Notes: generated by a model from the sequence alone, not told the origin. Positions 47,771-57,047 are shown, counted from the first letter of the stretch. The stretch is 64,000 nucleotides of DNA from Betaproteobacteria bacterium (GCA_009693435.1 SHXF01000003.1:1-64000); one strand, 5' to 3'. Numbers and translations are program-made.

Positions 47771-48643
47771 ATGACACCGAAACGCCTCGGCGCCTTCACC
47801 ATTGCCCGTGTCGAGGAACTGCTCGGCCACGGTTTCAAGCCCGACTTCCTGTTTCCCGACTGGGATCCCGCGGTCATCGAAGAACACCGCGACTGGATGG
47901 TGCCGGGCTTCGTCGACGTCGCGGCCGACCGTTTCATTTCGAGCATCCACTCCTGGGTGATACGCACCGCGCACCACACCATCGTCGTCGACACCTGCGC
48001 CGGCAACCACAAGAATCGTCCGGGCATGGAGCGCTTCCACATGCTGGACACGCCCTACCTGGCGCGCCTGCGCGCGGCAGGTGTCGAGCCCGCGGAGGTC
48101 GATTACGTGCTGTGCACCCACCTGCACGTCGATCATGCCGGCTGGAACACGCAACTCGTCGACGGACGCTGGGCGCCGACCTTTCCCAATGCGAAATACA
48201 TTTTCTCGCGCGCCGAGCATGACGGCATACGCGATGCGACCGGGACGCAGTCCGGGTATCGCAACGTATATGAGGACAGCGTCGTCCCGGTGATGGAAGC
48301 CGGCCAGGGGCTGCTGGTCGAGGGTGCGCATGCCATCGAGGACGGCTTGAGGATAGAACCGGCACCCGGGCATACCGGCGGCAGCGTCGTCCTCTGGGCG
48401 GAATCCGCCGGAGAACGCGCCGCCTTCAGCGGCGACATCATGCACCAGCCGATCCAGGTATACCGGCCGGAATGGAACAGCTGTTTCTGCGAACTTCCCG
48501 AGGAGGCGCGGCGCACCCGCCGGCGCGTATTGCAGACCTGCAGCGAGCAGAATGCGCTGTTGCTGCCGGCCCATTTCGCGCCCCCGCATGCGGGCAGGAT
48601 ACGTGCGCGTGGCGATGGTTTTGCCATCGCGCTTGGCTGGTAG
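47771..48643 (+). CDS. Metallo-beta-lactamase-fold hydrolase (paralogue of the 43600 gene)
   Basis: A 290-residue MBL-fold protein. H-L-H-V-D-H lies in CTHLHVDHAGWNT (residues about 117-129), E-P-A-P-G-H-T-G-G in the third strand (about 196) and A-F-S-G-D-I-M-H-Q-P (about 218) in the Asp position. I start at the ATG after GGAAA because earlier in-frame starts are TTG or far upstream and add non-family residues. It shares with the 43600 gene the block I-H-S-W-V-I-R-T-A-H-H-T-I and similar length, so the two are ancient duplicates. Substrate likely a lactone or ring-opened amide. Confidence 0.86.
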   Translation: MTPKRLGAFTIARVEELLGHGFKPDFLFPDWDPAVIEEHRDWMVPGFVDVAADRFISSIHSWVIRTAHHTIVVDTCAGNHKNRPGMERFHMLDTPYLARLRAAGVEPAEVDYVLCTHLHVDHAGWNTQLVDGRWAPTFPNAKYIFSRAEHDGIRDATGTQSGYRNVYEDSVVPVMEAGQGLLVEGAHAIEDGLRIEPAPGHTGGSVVLWAESAGERAAFSGDIMHQPIQVYRPEWNSCFCELPEEARRTRRRVLQTCSEQNALLLPAHFAPPHAGRIRARGDGFAIALGW

Positions 48644-48800
48644 GCCTCCGCAACGCAGCGGCGGCCACAGCGCGCTTGAAAGTGCGCGCAGATACCGCCC
48701 CTCGGGCTCGCTTCAATCCGGCGCCGCAGCGCAATGCGGTTGGAGGCTGTTAGGGAAACACTGAACAAGTGTCAATTGCCGGAAAAGCGTCAAGCGTGTT

Positions 48801-48855
48801 TCCCCTAAAATGGGGGATATACAAGGGGCTCAGTTTGGTGAAGGCGGCCCCCTTG
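48801..48855 (+). other. Two hairpins in the leader of the NicX-like gene
   Basis: TCCCC-(taaaat)-GGGGGA at about 48801-48817, then CAAGGGG (48822-48828) pairing with CCCCTTG (48849-48855). There is no T-run, so they are not terminators. They may mark an mRNA leader structure ahead of the 48917 gene. The remaining gap shows no gene. Confidence 0.4.
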
Positions 48856-48916
48856 TTCAGCATATGCTTAGACTTGTTTTTGAATTGAAACGCAGCAATA
48901 ACCACAGGAGAAGACC

Positions 48917-50095
48917 ATGGACATGATTACCAAGAACTTCGGCATCGGACCCGGAGACTACGTCGGGCTGCCGCCTAAAGTGCGGGCCTCCGTCACCGAC
49001 ACAAAGTACTACTTCCAGGCGATGGACAATTTCGCGCGGGTGTTTGCGATTCGTCCCGGCGAACGGGTGCTGATGCTCACCGATCCGCTGCTCGACCCGC
49101 GGGTGGTCGACGCGGTCACCGGCCTCGCCAATGCGCGCGGCGCCACCGTGAATGTGTTCATGGCCGCCAACACCTCGCTGCCGGGCATGCCGGAAGAAAT
49201 ACAGGCGCTGGTGAAAAAGGCCGACTTCGTCGTCTCCACCTGGTTCTGTTCCATCGAGGATCCGTTCAACGTGGCGATGCGCAAGTCCGGCCAGCGCTGG
49301 GTGAAAATCACCTATTTCCGCGACCTCGACCTGCTGATGACGCCACAGGCGCGCTTTCCCGTGGAACTGGTGGGCGAGATCGTGCGCGGCACGGCGCGCC
49401 GCATCCCCGAGGGTCGCGATTTCGAACTGCGCTTCACCGACGAGCGCGGCAGCGACCTGCGCATTCCCTACAAGAAGGAAATGCGCGACACGTTGTACTC
49501 AGGCAATCGCTGGCGCGGCAAGACCATGGCCGACGAGGCCGGTTGTTATGTGCACTATCTCGCCTGCCACGGCCCGAATTTCTGGGACAGCCAGGCGATG
49601 AGCAAGGATTGGGACGGCAAGATCGCGATCAACGGCGTGCTCTATCCGCAGTGGGCCATTGGCTTTCCGCAGCCGTTCGCCGAAAAGATCGCGGTGGAAT
49701 TTAAGGACCGCGTCATCACCGCAGTCCGCGGCGAATCCCAGGAAGCGCAGATCCTGCGCGAACAACTGATGGGCGGCAAGCTGATCGAGGGTGGCGGCTG
49801 CGGGTTCAATCCCAAGGCGCCGCGCCACACCGTCTATCCGGCCGGGTCCAATTCGCCGGGGGCCCTGCACTTCGGTATCGACCTGGTGAAGCCCTGCGAC
49901 TACATCCGCCGCGTCATGCCGAACTGGGAAGAGCCGCCGATCCACCAGGATCTGATTACCCTGGACAGCACCGTCACCGCGGGCGGAGAAACCGTGATCG
50001 ACCGGGGCTTCCTCATGGCGCTGCGCGATCCGGTGGTGGTGGCCGCGGCGAGCAAGTACGGCGATCCGGTGGAACTGCTGGAGGCGCAGGTCTAG
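48917..50095 (+). CDS. M29 aminopeptidase-like/2,5-dihydroxypyridine dioxygenase (NicX)-like enzyme
   Basis: A 392-residue protein. V-L-M-L-T-D-P-L-L-D-P-R-V-V-D-A-V-T-G-L-A-N-A-R-G near residues 52-76 and the later G-G-C-G-F-N-P-K-A-P-R-H-T-V-Y and L-H-F-G-I-D-L resemble the thermophilic aminopeptidase-M29 fold used by NicX, which opens 2,5-dihydroxypyridine. Identity to either named subgroup cannot be judged without alignment. AGGAGAAGACC precedes the ATG. It is preceded by an MBL-fold hydrolase and could act in an N-heterocycle pathway. Confidence 0.6.
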   Translation: MDMITKNFGIGPGDYVGLPPKVRASVTDTKYYFQAMDNFARVFAIRPGERVLMLTDPLLDPRVVDAVTGLANARGATVNVFMAANTSLPGMPEEIQALVKKADFVVSTWFCSIEDPFNVAMRKSGQRWVKITYFRDLDLLMTPQARFPVELVGEIVRGTARRIPEGRDFELRFTDERGSDLRIPYKKEMRDTLYSGNRWRGKTMADEAGCYVHYLACHGPNFWDSQAMSKDWDGKIAINGVLYPQWAIGFPQPFAEKIAVEFKDRVITAVRGESQEAQILREQLMGGKLIEGGGCGFNPKAPRHTVYPAGSNSPGALHFGIDLVKPCDYIRRVMPNWEEPPIHQDLITLDSTVTAGGETVIDRGFLMALRDPVVVAAASKYGDPVELLEAQV

Positions 50096-50249
50096 TTGTA
50101 AGGAGTCTCGTTCTTCCGGGAGGCACGGATCGCCTCCCGGATGCTGCGCCCCTCGAAATCGATTCAGCGCGGCGAGGCCTCGCCTGCTGAAACCATGATG
50201 CGGGTCCGCCGCCCTCTGGTTCAGCATATCCTTTGCTCTTTCTGTCGAC

Positions 50250-53200
50250 ATGGAGGAAAGGGCTCGTCCCTTCCTGGTGATCTTGCAGACCGTTTATCCA
50301 ATCTATTTCGGAGCGGCGCTTGCCGTTTTTGCGTTGTGCTCCGGTTGCGTACTGGCGTGGAAGGCGCGGCGCATGCTGTCCTGGACGCTGCCGTACCGTA
50401 CGGCGGTGCTGGGGCAGTTTTGCGTTTCTGTCGCGGCTGTTGTAACCGCGGTCGCTTTCATGATTGCGGTCTCGACATTCGGCATGTTGCAAGAGGGGCT
50501 CCTGCCGTTCCTCGGTCTGGCCGTATTTTCTCTCTCCTGGGGGATAGGGCTGGGTATCGCGATCGAGTGGCACGCGACCCGGGCGTATGATTTTTTCCTG
50601 ATACGGTATCGGCTGAAAAGGCTGAAGTGGGAAACGTTCCTCACCATCCTGGTGATGAACGGATTGGCATTTCTGGCGTATGGCCTTTCCGGCGTCGACG
50701 AAAAATTCCTGATGGCGTACGGCGGGCTCTCCTACAACTCGCTCTCCCGAATGATCGAGTTGCCGATAGCGATGGGACTGGGCCTGCTGCTGCTCCTGGT
50801 TGCCGGGGTGAAGGCCGTTGCGGTGCTGAAGGTCCGGTTCGCCGCGCGAGCCTCCGGCATGGCACGGTCATCATCGGCGCCGGCCGACGCGCTATCGTCG
50901 GCAAGTGCGTCGTACCTGCGGACGCCCCCTCCGTGGGAAATCGACCAGCGGGGCGGGGGCGACATGACGCGGGCCGCCGGTGTGGAGTTTGCGCGAGAGC
51001 GCATGTCATCGGCACGCACCGCGCGAATCGCGGTCAGCGCTGCGTTGCCGCCGCATGGCGATGCGCACGTCGAGGCGGAACCTGAAGCGATACCACCCGC
51101 AGCCGAACCCGGCGATGCCGAGGCCGAGGCGTTGCCGCTGCAGGCGGAACGGCTGGAATTGGATCGGGCCGTGATCGATCAGGCGAATGATCGGCTGGAA
51201 ATGGAACGCAAGACCGCAGCCGCCGCAAAGGAGCGTCGCGAACTGGAGCAGGCCACCGAACTCAAGGCGCGCGAACTGGCCGAACTGGAGGCGCGGGCGC
51301 TCGAGACAGTGCAGGCACAACTGGCTGACGAGCGGGCGGCGCTGGCTGCGGCTGAAGCGCGCCTGGAGGCGGAGCAGGAAACGTCACGCCTGGCACAGGC
51401 ACGCGAGTCGGAGCAGGCTGCGCTGGGGCGCGTGGCGCTGGCGCGAGTCGAGGCCGAGTTGGCGGCGGAGGCAGGTGCGCTGGCAGGCGTGGAAGAGCGC
51501 GTAAGAGCGCAACGCGCCCAGGCGGCAGCAGCCGGGCAGCTTTCGCAAGAGGAACAACGCCTCATCGAATCCGCGCGCTTGCGGCGCGACGCCGAAGCGG
51601 CGCTGACGCGCGCGGCCGAATTGCGCGCCGTTGCCGAAGCCGAGGCGTTGCGGCTGCAGGCGGAACGGCTGGAATTGGATCAGGCCGTCATCGAGCAGGC
51701 GAACGATCGGCTGGCGGCCGAACACAAAGCCGCGGCGACGGCGAAGGAGCGTCGCGAACTGGAGGAGGCCACCGAACTCAAGGCGCGCGAACTGGCCGAA
51801 CTGGAGGCGCGGACGCTTGCGGCGGTTCAAGCACAACTGGTCGACGAGCGGGCGGCACAGACTGCGGCAGAAGCGCGCCTGGAGGCGGAGAAGGAGTCCT
51901 CACGCCTGGCGCATGAGCGCGAGTTGGCGCAGGCGGAACTGGGGCGTGTGGCGCTGGTGCGGGTCGAGACCGAGTTGGTGGCCGATGCGACTGCGCGGGC
52001 TGCAATGGTGGAGCGTGGGGAGGCCGAACGAGGCCTGATCGAATTGGCGAATTTACAGCGCGATGCCGAGCTGGCGCGGATGCGCGAGGCGGAATTGCGC
52101 GCCTCGGCCGAAGCCGAAGTAGTGCGGTTGCACGCGGCGCGCTTGCAGATCGATAGGGCCGCCATCGAGCAGGCAAACCGGCTGCCTGCATCGGAACGCT
52201 ATGCCGGCGCGCGATTTGAACGCGGCAAGCCGAATCGGGCGGTGTTCGTCACCGTATTGGCATTGTTGGGATTTGTGTTGCTGATGTACGGGCTTTTTGC
52301 CGTGGACGAAATGCAGGTGACGGACTCCGATGGGCCCGCAGACCCCCCGTTTTACGGCCTGCTGGATTCGCAGGTCATGGTGGTGCTTGGAGTGGTGCTG
52401 CTGCTGTTCGCCGGGGCAAGGATATTTGTGGCGCTTGGAGTCCGGTTTACAAAGCGGAATAGGGAGACGCCGCAGACGGCTGCCACGATGGTCATGCAAG
52501 AGCCTATGCCCGAGCGGCAGTCTGCGCCCACCGAAGTCGAGGCTGCATTGCCTCCGCATGCCGATACGCTGGCCGCGGCGGAAACCGAAGCAACGCGGCT
52601 CGCTGCCGTGCAAGTCGATGGGGAACGCGATGCCATCGCATCTTTGAGCGCGCGTGTCGCGGCACAGCGAAGCATGGAGGCTATGCTGGAGACGCGCAGC
52701 AAGACAGAGGAGGAAGCGCGCATCCTGGCCGGGGAGCGTATCCAGGCGGAACAGCGATTGATCGAATCGGCGCGTACCCGGCGCGATGCCGAAGCGGCGC
52801 TGACGCGCGAGGCGGAGGGGCGTGCCGAGGCCGAAGCCGAGGCGCTGCGACTGCAGGTGGAACGGCTGGAACTGGATCAAGCCGTTATCGACCAGGCGAA
52901 CGATCGGCTGGCGGCCGAACACAAAGCCGCGGCGACGGCGAAGGAGCGTCGCGAACTGGAGGAGGCAGCCGAACTCAAGGCGCGCGAACTGGCCGAACTG
53001 GAGGCGCTGACGCTCGAAGCAGTGCAGGCGCAACTGCTTGGCGAGCGGGCGGCACTGGCGGCTGCCGAAGCACGCCTGGAGACGGACAAGGAGTCCTCAC
53101 GCCTGGCACAGGCACGCGAGTCGGAGCAGGCAGAACTGAAGCGTGTGGCGCTGGCGCGGGCCGAGGCCGAGTTGGAGTCGGAAAGAAGCGCGCAAGCAAC

Positions 53201-53780
53201 GCTGGTGGAACGCGTGGAAGCGGAACGCACAGACGCGGCTGCGGCGGAGCACGCAAGTCGTCTGGAAGTCGAGCGGACCGCACTGGCGGAGGCGCGCGCC
53301 AAAGCAGAGGCGGAACTGGAACATGCCGCCTCGCTGCGTGAGCGGGCGGCGATAGCGGCCAGAGAAGATGCGTTGCAACGGGTCGCGGCTGAAGTGCGTG
53401 CAATCGACGCGCTGCGCAGTCGTGAGGCGGCAGAGGCGCGGGAACGGGAAGCTGAGCAAGCGCGTTACGCGGAGGAAGCGCGTGCGCGCGCACTGGCGGT
53501 TCAGCGCGGGGCAATGGTTGCCGGGCCGGCGGACAGGTCGATCGGGAACGTATCCCGGACGTGGCGCCTGCGCGCCTTCAAGACGGCGGCTGCGTGCGCC
53601 GTAGCCTTGGCACTGGGCGTCGGCATTGGTGCTTACGCGCCGTCTCGTATGCACCCGTCGGCGGATGTGGAAACGCCGGATCCAGTGGTCGCCACGGGAA
53701 TGCCGGATCAACCGCTGCTGTTGCGTCTTGATCGCGACGTGGATTCGTTCAGCGCGAGGTTGACGAAGGCTGGGCGCTGA
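50250..53780 (+). CDS. Large membrane-anchored coiled-coil protein with internal repeats, family unknown
   Basis: A 1176-residue protein. Five hydrophobic segments span residues about 8-190. Residues about 200-660 are an A/E/R/L-rich coiled coil, a second hydrophobic pair lies at about 664-737, a second coiled coil reaches about 1100, and a last transmembrane segment (A-A-A-C-A-V-A-L-A-L-G-V-G-I-G-A-Y) is at about 1112-1130. The transmembrane pair is duplicated: L-A-F-L-A-Y-G-L-S-G-V-D-E-K and L-L-M-Y-G-L-F-A-V-D-E-M, each followed by a G-L-L-L-L-L-V-A-G-type helix. A ~70-residue coiled-coil module (E-A-L-R-L-Q-A-E-R-L-E-L-D-Q ... R-E-L-E-E-A-T-E-L-K-A-R-E-L) occurs three times. I know no matching family. 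Confidence 0.8.
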   Translation: MEERARPFLVILQTVYPIYFGAALAVFALCSGCVLAWKARRMLSWTLPYRTAVLGQFCVSVAAVVTAVAFMIAVSTFGMLQEGLLPFLGLAVFSLSWGIGLGIAIEWHATRAYDFFLIRYRLKRLKWETFLTILVMNGLAFLAYGLSGVDEKFLMAYGGLSYNSLSRMIELPIAMGLGLLLLLVAGVKAVAVLKVRFAARASGMARSSSAPADALSSASASYLRTPPPWEIDQRGGGDMTRAAGVEFARERMSSARTARIAVSAALPPHGDAHVEAEPEAIPPAAEPGDAEAEALPLQAERLELDRAVIDQANDRLEMERKTAAAAKERRELEQATELKARELAELEARALETVQAQLADERAALAAAEARLEAEQETSRLAQARESEQAALGRVALARVEAELAAEAGALAGVEERVRAQRAQAAAAGQLSQEEQRLIESARLRRDAEAALTRAAELRAVAEAEALRLQAERLELDQAVIEQANDRLAAEHKAAATAKERRELEEATELKARELAELEARTLAAVQAQLVDERAAQTAAEARLEAEKESSRLAHERELAQAELGRVALVRVETELVADATARAAMVERGEAERGLIELANLQRDAELARMREAELRASAEAEVVRLHAARLQIDRAAIEQANRLPASERYAGARFERGKPNRAVFVTVLALLGFVLLMYGLFAVDEMQVTDSDGPADPPFYGLLDSQVMVVLGVVLLLFAGARIFVALGVRFTKRNRETPQTAATMVMQEPMPERQSAPTEVEAALPPHADTLAAAETEATRLAAVQVDGERDAIASLSARVAAQRSMEAMLETRSKTEEEARILAGERIQAEQRLIESARTRRDAEAALTREAEGRAEAEAEALRLQVERLELDQAVIDQANDRLAAEHKAAATAKERRELEEAAELKARELAELEALTLEAVQAQLLGERAALAAAEARLETDKESSRLAQARESEQAELKRVALARAEAELESERSAQATLVERVEAERTDAAAAEHASRLEVERTALAEARAKAEAELEHAASLRERAAIAAREDALQRVAAEVRAIDALRSREAAEAREREAEQARYAEEARARALAVQRGAMVAGPADRSIGNVSRTWRLRAFKTAAACAVALALGVGIGAYAPSRMHPSADVETPDPVVATGMPDQPLLLRLDRDVDSFSARLTKAGR
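51120..53035 (+). repeat. Three copies of a ~215 bp coding module
   Basis: Near-identical blocks at about 51120-51330, 51640-51850 and 52825-53035, each beginning GAGGC(G)TTGC(C/G)GCTGCAGG and including GCGCGAACTGGCCGAACTGG. They encode the same coiled-coil module; a degenerate fourth lies near 52100-52190. The similarity is at DNA level, so the duplications are fairly recent or kept by conversion. Confidence 0.8.
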
Positions 53781-53822
53781 GGGGAGCGGCATCCGGCGGC
53801 AGATTCCGGATGTCGCAGGCGT

Positions 53823-53890
53823 TGGGGTTCGCTGCGCTCACCGCCAACCTGAGGCTGCATTGTCGGGGTTCGCTGCGCTCAGCGCCGACC
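53823..53890 (+). repeat. Dispersed short repeat (copies 2 and 3)
   Basis: TGGGGTTCGCTGCGCTCACC+GCCAACCT at 53823-53850 and a close variant with CAGCGCCGACCC at 53863-53890, matching 27141-27170. The rest of the 181 bp gap is unremarkable. Confidence 0.75.
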
Positions 53891-53961
53891 CGCGTCTGCT
53901 GCGTCTGCATGCATTTCATTTACATGCGCAGGCGCCAATTTCAATCGAGAATGCCGCGGCG

Positions 53962-54930
53962 TCAATTCAGCGCGGCGCCGCTGGCTTTCAGCACCGGCGC
54001 CCAGCGTGCGCGATCCTCCCGTATGCGCGCAGTCAGCTCGGACGGTGTGCTGGTCGCCGGCTCGATGCCAGCGGCGATCAGTTTGTCGCGCGTTGCCGGT
54101 TCTGCCAGCGCCCTCACCACTTCCGTGTGCAGGCGCGCCTGGACGGGCTTGGGCGTTTCGGCCGGTGTGAACAGGCCGTACCAGAGGTGGTAGCCGACTT
54201 CACCCAGCCCCAGTTCGGCGAGCGTGGGCGTCTCGGGGACCAGCGTTTCGCGCCGGGTGCCGGTTACGGCCAGTCCCACCAACCGGCCATCCTTGGTATA
54301 GGACGCGTACGGCGAGAAGGTGGTGATGGCGAATGCGATGTCACCGGCCAGCAGCGCCTGCAGCATCGGCGGCGAGCCCTTGAACGGGACGTGCAGCATG
54401 TCGGTTCCCGATGCAAGCTTCATCCGCTCGCCGACCAGTTGCGACACCAGTGCCGAACTGCCGAAGGTCACTTTGCCCGGACTTGCCCTGGCATGGGCGA
54501 GCATGTCTTTGAGTGTTTTCGCCGGCGCCTTGCCGCTCGCGACAATGAACAGCGTCTGCAATGCGGTCAGGGATATCGGCGCGAAATCGCGGTCCGCATC
54601 GTAGGGCAGCCTGGCGGTGGTGAGCGGGTTTACGGTGAAGGTGCTGTCGGTGGCCATGAACAGCGTGTAGCCGTCGGGCGCCGCCTTCGCCGCTGCTTCC
54701 GCCGCGATGACGAAGTTGCCGCCCGGCCGGTTGTCGACGATCACCGGTTGACCCATGTTCGCCTGCAGGCCCTGCGCCAGGGCGCGCGCCAGCAGGTCGG
54801 TGATGCCGCCGGGCGGGAAGGAAATGATCAAGCGTATCGTTTTCGACGGATACGTCTGCGCGCGGACGGCCGGCGCAAGGCAGAGGGCGATAAAGCAGGC
54901 GCCGATGAAGGTGGCGAGGAAGCGGGTCAT
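53962..54930 (-). CDS. Bug-family substrate-binding protein, copy 1 of a tandem pair
   Basis: A 322-residue receptor. Signal peptide M-T-R-F-L-A-T-F-I-G-A-C-F-I-A-L-C, cleaved near V-R-A-Q. Motifs: YPSKTIRLIISFPPGGITDL, VIVDNRPGGNFVIAAE, PDGYTLFMAT and the V-P-F-K-G-S-P-P-M-L-Q-A-L-L-A-G core. It is about 85% identical by eye to the neighbour at 55046-56014, and similarity continues at DNA level, so the pair arose by tandem duplication. GGGAAG precedes the ATG. It is 31 residues shorter than the longest in-frame alternative, whose extra residues do not look like a signal peptide. Confidence 0.93.
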   Translation of the reverse strand: MTRFLATFIGACFIALCLAPAVRAQTYPSKTIRLIISFPPGGITDLLARALAQGLQANMGQPVIVDNRPGGNFVIAAEAAAKAAPDGYTLFMATDSTFTVNPLTTARLPYDADRDFAPISLTALQTLFIVASGKAPAKTLKDMLAHARASPGKVTFGSSALVSQLVGERMKLASGTDMLHVPFKGSPPMLQALLAGDIAFAITTFSPYASYTKDGRLVGLAVTGTRRETLVPETPTLAELGLGEVGYHLWYGLFTPAETPKPVQARLHTEVVRALAEPATRDKLIAAGIEPATSTPSELTARIREDRARWAPVLKASGAALN

Positions 54931-55045
54931 GGGGACTTCCCTTTTTTGGTGCTGGTTCAGATGCCGAATAATCGCAACTGACGGGGCTGAATGGCTTGCG
55001 CGCTGCGCACGCATCGCCCGTGCGCTCCGATATTCTTGCCTGAAT

Positions 55046-56014
55046 TCAATTCAGCGCGGCGCCGGTAGCCTTCAGCACCGCCGCCCACCGGGTGCGATCG
55101 TCGCGTATGCGCGCGCTCAGCTCGGCCGGTGTGCTGGTCGCAGGTTCGATCCCTGCTGCAACCAGCTTGTCGCGCGTGGCCGGTTCATTGAGCGCCTTCA
55201 CCACTTCCGCGTGAAGACGCGCCTGGACAGTCTTGGGCGTTTCGGCCGGCGTGAAAAGGCCATACCACGCGTGATAGCCGTATTCTCCCAGTCCCAGCTC
55301 CGCGAGCGTGGGTGTTTCGGGTACCAGTGTTTCGCGCCGGGCGCCGGTGACGGCCAGTCCCACCAGCCGGCCGTCCCTGGTGTAGGACGCGTACGGAGAA
55401 AAAGTCGTGACGGCGAACGCGATATCACCAGTCAGCAGGGCCTGCAACATCGGTGGCGATCCTTTGAAGGGAACGTGCAGCATCTCGGTCCCGCTGGCGA
55501 TACGGATGCGCTCGCCCACCAGCTGCGTAATCAGCGCCGAGCTGCCGAAGGTCACCTTGCCGGGGTTCGCCCTGGCATGGGCGAGCATGTCTTTCAGCGT
55601 ATTCGCCGGCGCCTTGCCGCTTGCCACAATGAACAGCGTCTGCAACGCGGTCAACGAGATGGGCGCGAAGTCCCGTTCCGCGTCGTAGGGCAGCTTGGCG
55701 GTGGTGAGCGGATTCAGGGTGAAGGTGCTGTCTATGGCCATGAACAGCGTGTAGCCGTCGGGCGCCGCCTTCGCCGCCGCTTCCGCCGCGATGACGAAGT
55801 TGCCGCCCGGCCGGTTATCGACGATGACCGGTTGGCCCATGTTCGCCTGCAGGCCCTGCGCCAGGGCGCGCGCCAGCAAGTCGGTGATGCCGCCGGGCGG
55901 AAACGAAATGATCAGGCGTATCGTTTTCGCAGGGTAGGTCTGCGCCTGGGCTGCCTGCCCCATGCAGCAGGCCAGTCCCATCGCCGCAATGAAGGCGGCA
56001 AAAAATCGGGTCAT
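55046..56014 (-). CDS. Bug-family substrate-binding protein, copy 2 of a tandem pair
   Basis: A 322-residue receptor, same length and motifs as its neighbour (YPAKTIRLIISFPPGGITDL, I-V-D-N-R-P-G-G-N-F-V, P-F-K-G-S-P-P-M-L-Q). Signal peptide M-T-R-F-F-A-A-F-I-A-A-M-G-L-A-C-C. GAAAGGG precedes the ATG chosen; an ATG nine codons upstream lacks a good site. The deacetylase gene lies 31 bp upstream on the same strand, so the three genes may form one operon. Differences between the copies are spread along the gene, so both may be functional with different ligands. Confidence 0.93.
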   Translation of the reverse strand: MTRFFAAFIAAMGLACCMGQAAQAQTYPAKTIRLIISFPPGGITDLLARALAQGLQANMGQPVIVDNRPGGNFVIAAEAAAKAAPDGYTLFMAIDSTFTLNPLTTAKLPYDAERDFAPISLTALQTLFIVASGKAPANTLKDMLAHARANPGKVTFGSSALITQLVGERIRIASGTEMLHVPFKGSPPMLQALLTGDIAFAVTTFSPYASYTRDGRLVGLAVTGARRETLVPETPTLAELGLGEYGYHAWYGLFTPAETPKTVQARLHAEVVKALNEPATRDKLVAAGIEPATSTPAELSARIRDDRTRWAAVLKATGAALN

Positions 56015-56045
56015 CGGCCGGGCCCTTTCGTCATGTGGCAAGAAT

Positions 56046-56900
56046 TCAAACGCCGAAGAAGCGCGCGCGGTAGGACAGGGCCTGCGGGTCCTGCTGGCGC
56101 ACCCACGCAGCGAGCTCGCCGCAGGTCGGAAACCACACGTCCTTGAAACCCGCGAGATACTGCAGGATGTCGCGCAGCATGGCGCTTACGAGCGGGCGGC
56201 CGCCGAAGTGGGCATGGATGCCGATGTGCATCATGCCCATGGTTTCTTCGGCGTGGAGGAAATCGAAGCTGTGCTTGTAGACGTCGAAGTAATCGCGCGG
56301 ACTGGAGCGCAGCACGCGGTTGTCGACGAACTCCGACCACGGGATCGCCACCATGGTGCCGCCCGGCCTGACATCGATGCGCGGCGAACTGCTGTCCAGC
56401 ACGTCGCAATGCCACTGCAGGCCTTCCGCGGCGAGCAGGTCGGGTGTCCCGGCATCGCCGCCGTACACCGGCGTGACCCAGCCGATGGGGCGCTTGCCCG
56501 AGGCATGCTCCAGAGCGTCCAGCGTCTTGCGCATCGTCTGGCGCTGGCCGGCGGCATCCATCTCGCAGAGATATTCGTTTTGCGCATAACCATGGGCCGC
56601 GACCTCGTGTCCGGCGCGCGCCATCTGCGCGATGGCATCGGGATAGCGCTCGGCCGACAGGCCGTTGCAGAACGCGGTGGCGCGCCGGCCGTTGCGCTCC
56701 AGGGTTCGCATCAGCCGCCAGACGCCTTCCTTGCCGCCGTACTCCGACCACTGGATGCCGGCCACGTCGCGCGTTCCGGCTTTGAGCGGTGTCGTTCGGG
56801 GAAAGTAAGTGGGTGAGCGGCCTTCCGCCCAGGTTTCGAGCAGCATGCTGGTCAGCACCGCGATGCGCGCGTTGTTGGGCCAGAGCAGTGGAGCGTTCAT
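56046..56900 (-). CDS. Polysaccharide deacetylase (NodB/PuuE-type) family protein
   Basis: A 284-residue carbohydrate esterase 4-fold protein. The strand-loop A-T-A-F-C-N-G-L-S-A-E-R-Y-P-D is followed by G-H-E-V-A-A-H-G-Y-A-Q-N-E-Y (the H-G metal motif, residues about 97-110), and the late P-V-Y-G-G-D-A-G-T-P-D-L-L block resembles the PuuE allantoinase-like group. The N-terminal 'T-F-D-D-G' Asp pair is not clear (I-A-V-L-T-S-M-L-L-E-T-W-A), so the substrate may be a urea-type or amide compound rather than chitin. Upstream of the Bug pair. Confidence 0.85.
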   Translation of the reverse strand: MNAPLLWPNNARIAVLTSMLLETWAEGRSPTYFPRTTPLKAGTRDVAGIQWSEYGGKEGVWRLMRTLERNGRRATAFCNGLSAERYPDAIAQMARAGHEVAAHGYAQNEYLCEMDAAGQRQTMRKTLDALEHASGKRPIGWVTPVYGGDAGTPDLLAAEGLQWHCDVLDSSSPRIDVRPGGTMVAIPWSEFVDNRVLRSSPRDYFDVYKHSFDFLHAEETMGMMHIGIHAHFGGRPLVSAMLRDILQYLAGFKDVWFPTCGELAAWVRQQDPQALSYRARFFGV

Positions 56901-57047
56901 GCATTACCTCGCTGGGTCTTGTCATCGACGCGCCGCCGGCTAAAGATCATGTTCAATGCCGGGGATGGGCGACGGTCGAATCGGGGTTGGGTGGGTAAAC
57001 GGGTTGACGATCTGGATGCCATTGAAGGTTTATCCGCAGTTACACAC

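Noticed and set aside
48801..48855. tRNA gene or terminator
   Set aside because: The hairpins lack cloverleaf arms, conserved T-loop sequence or T-run.
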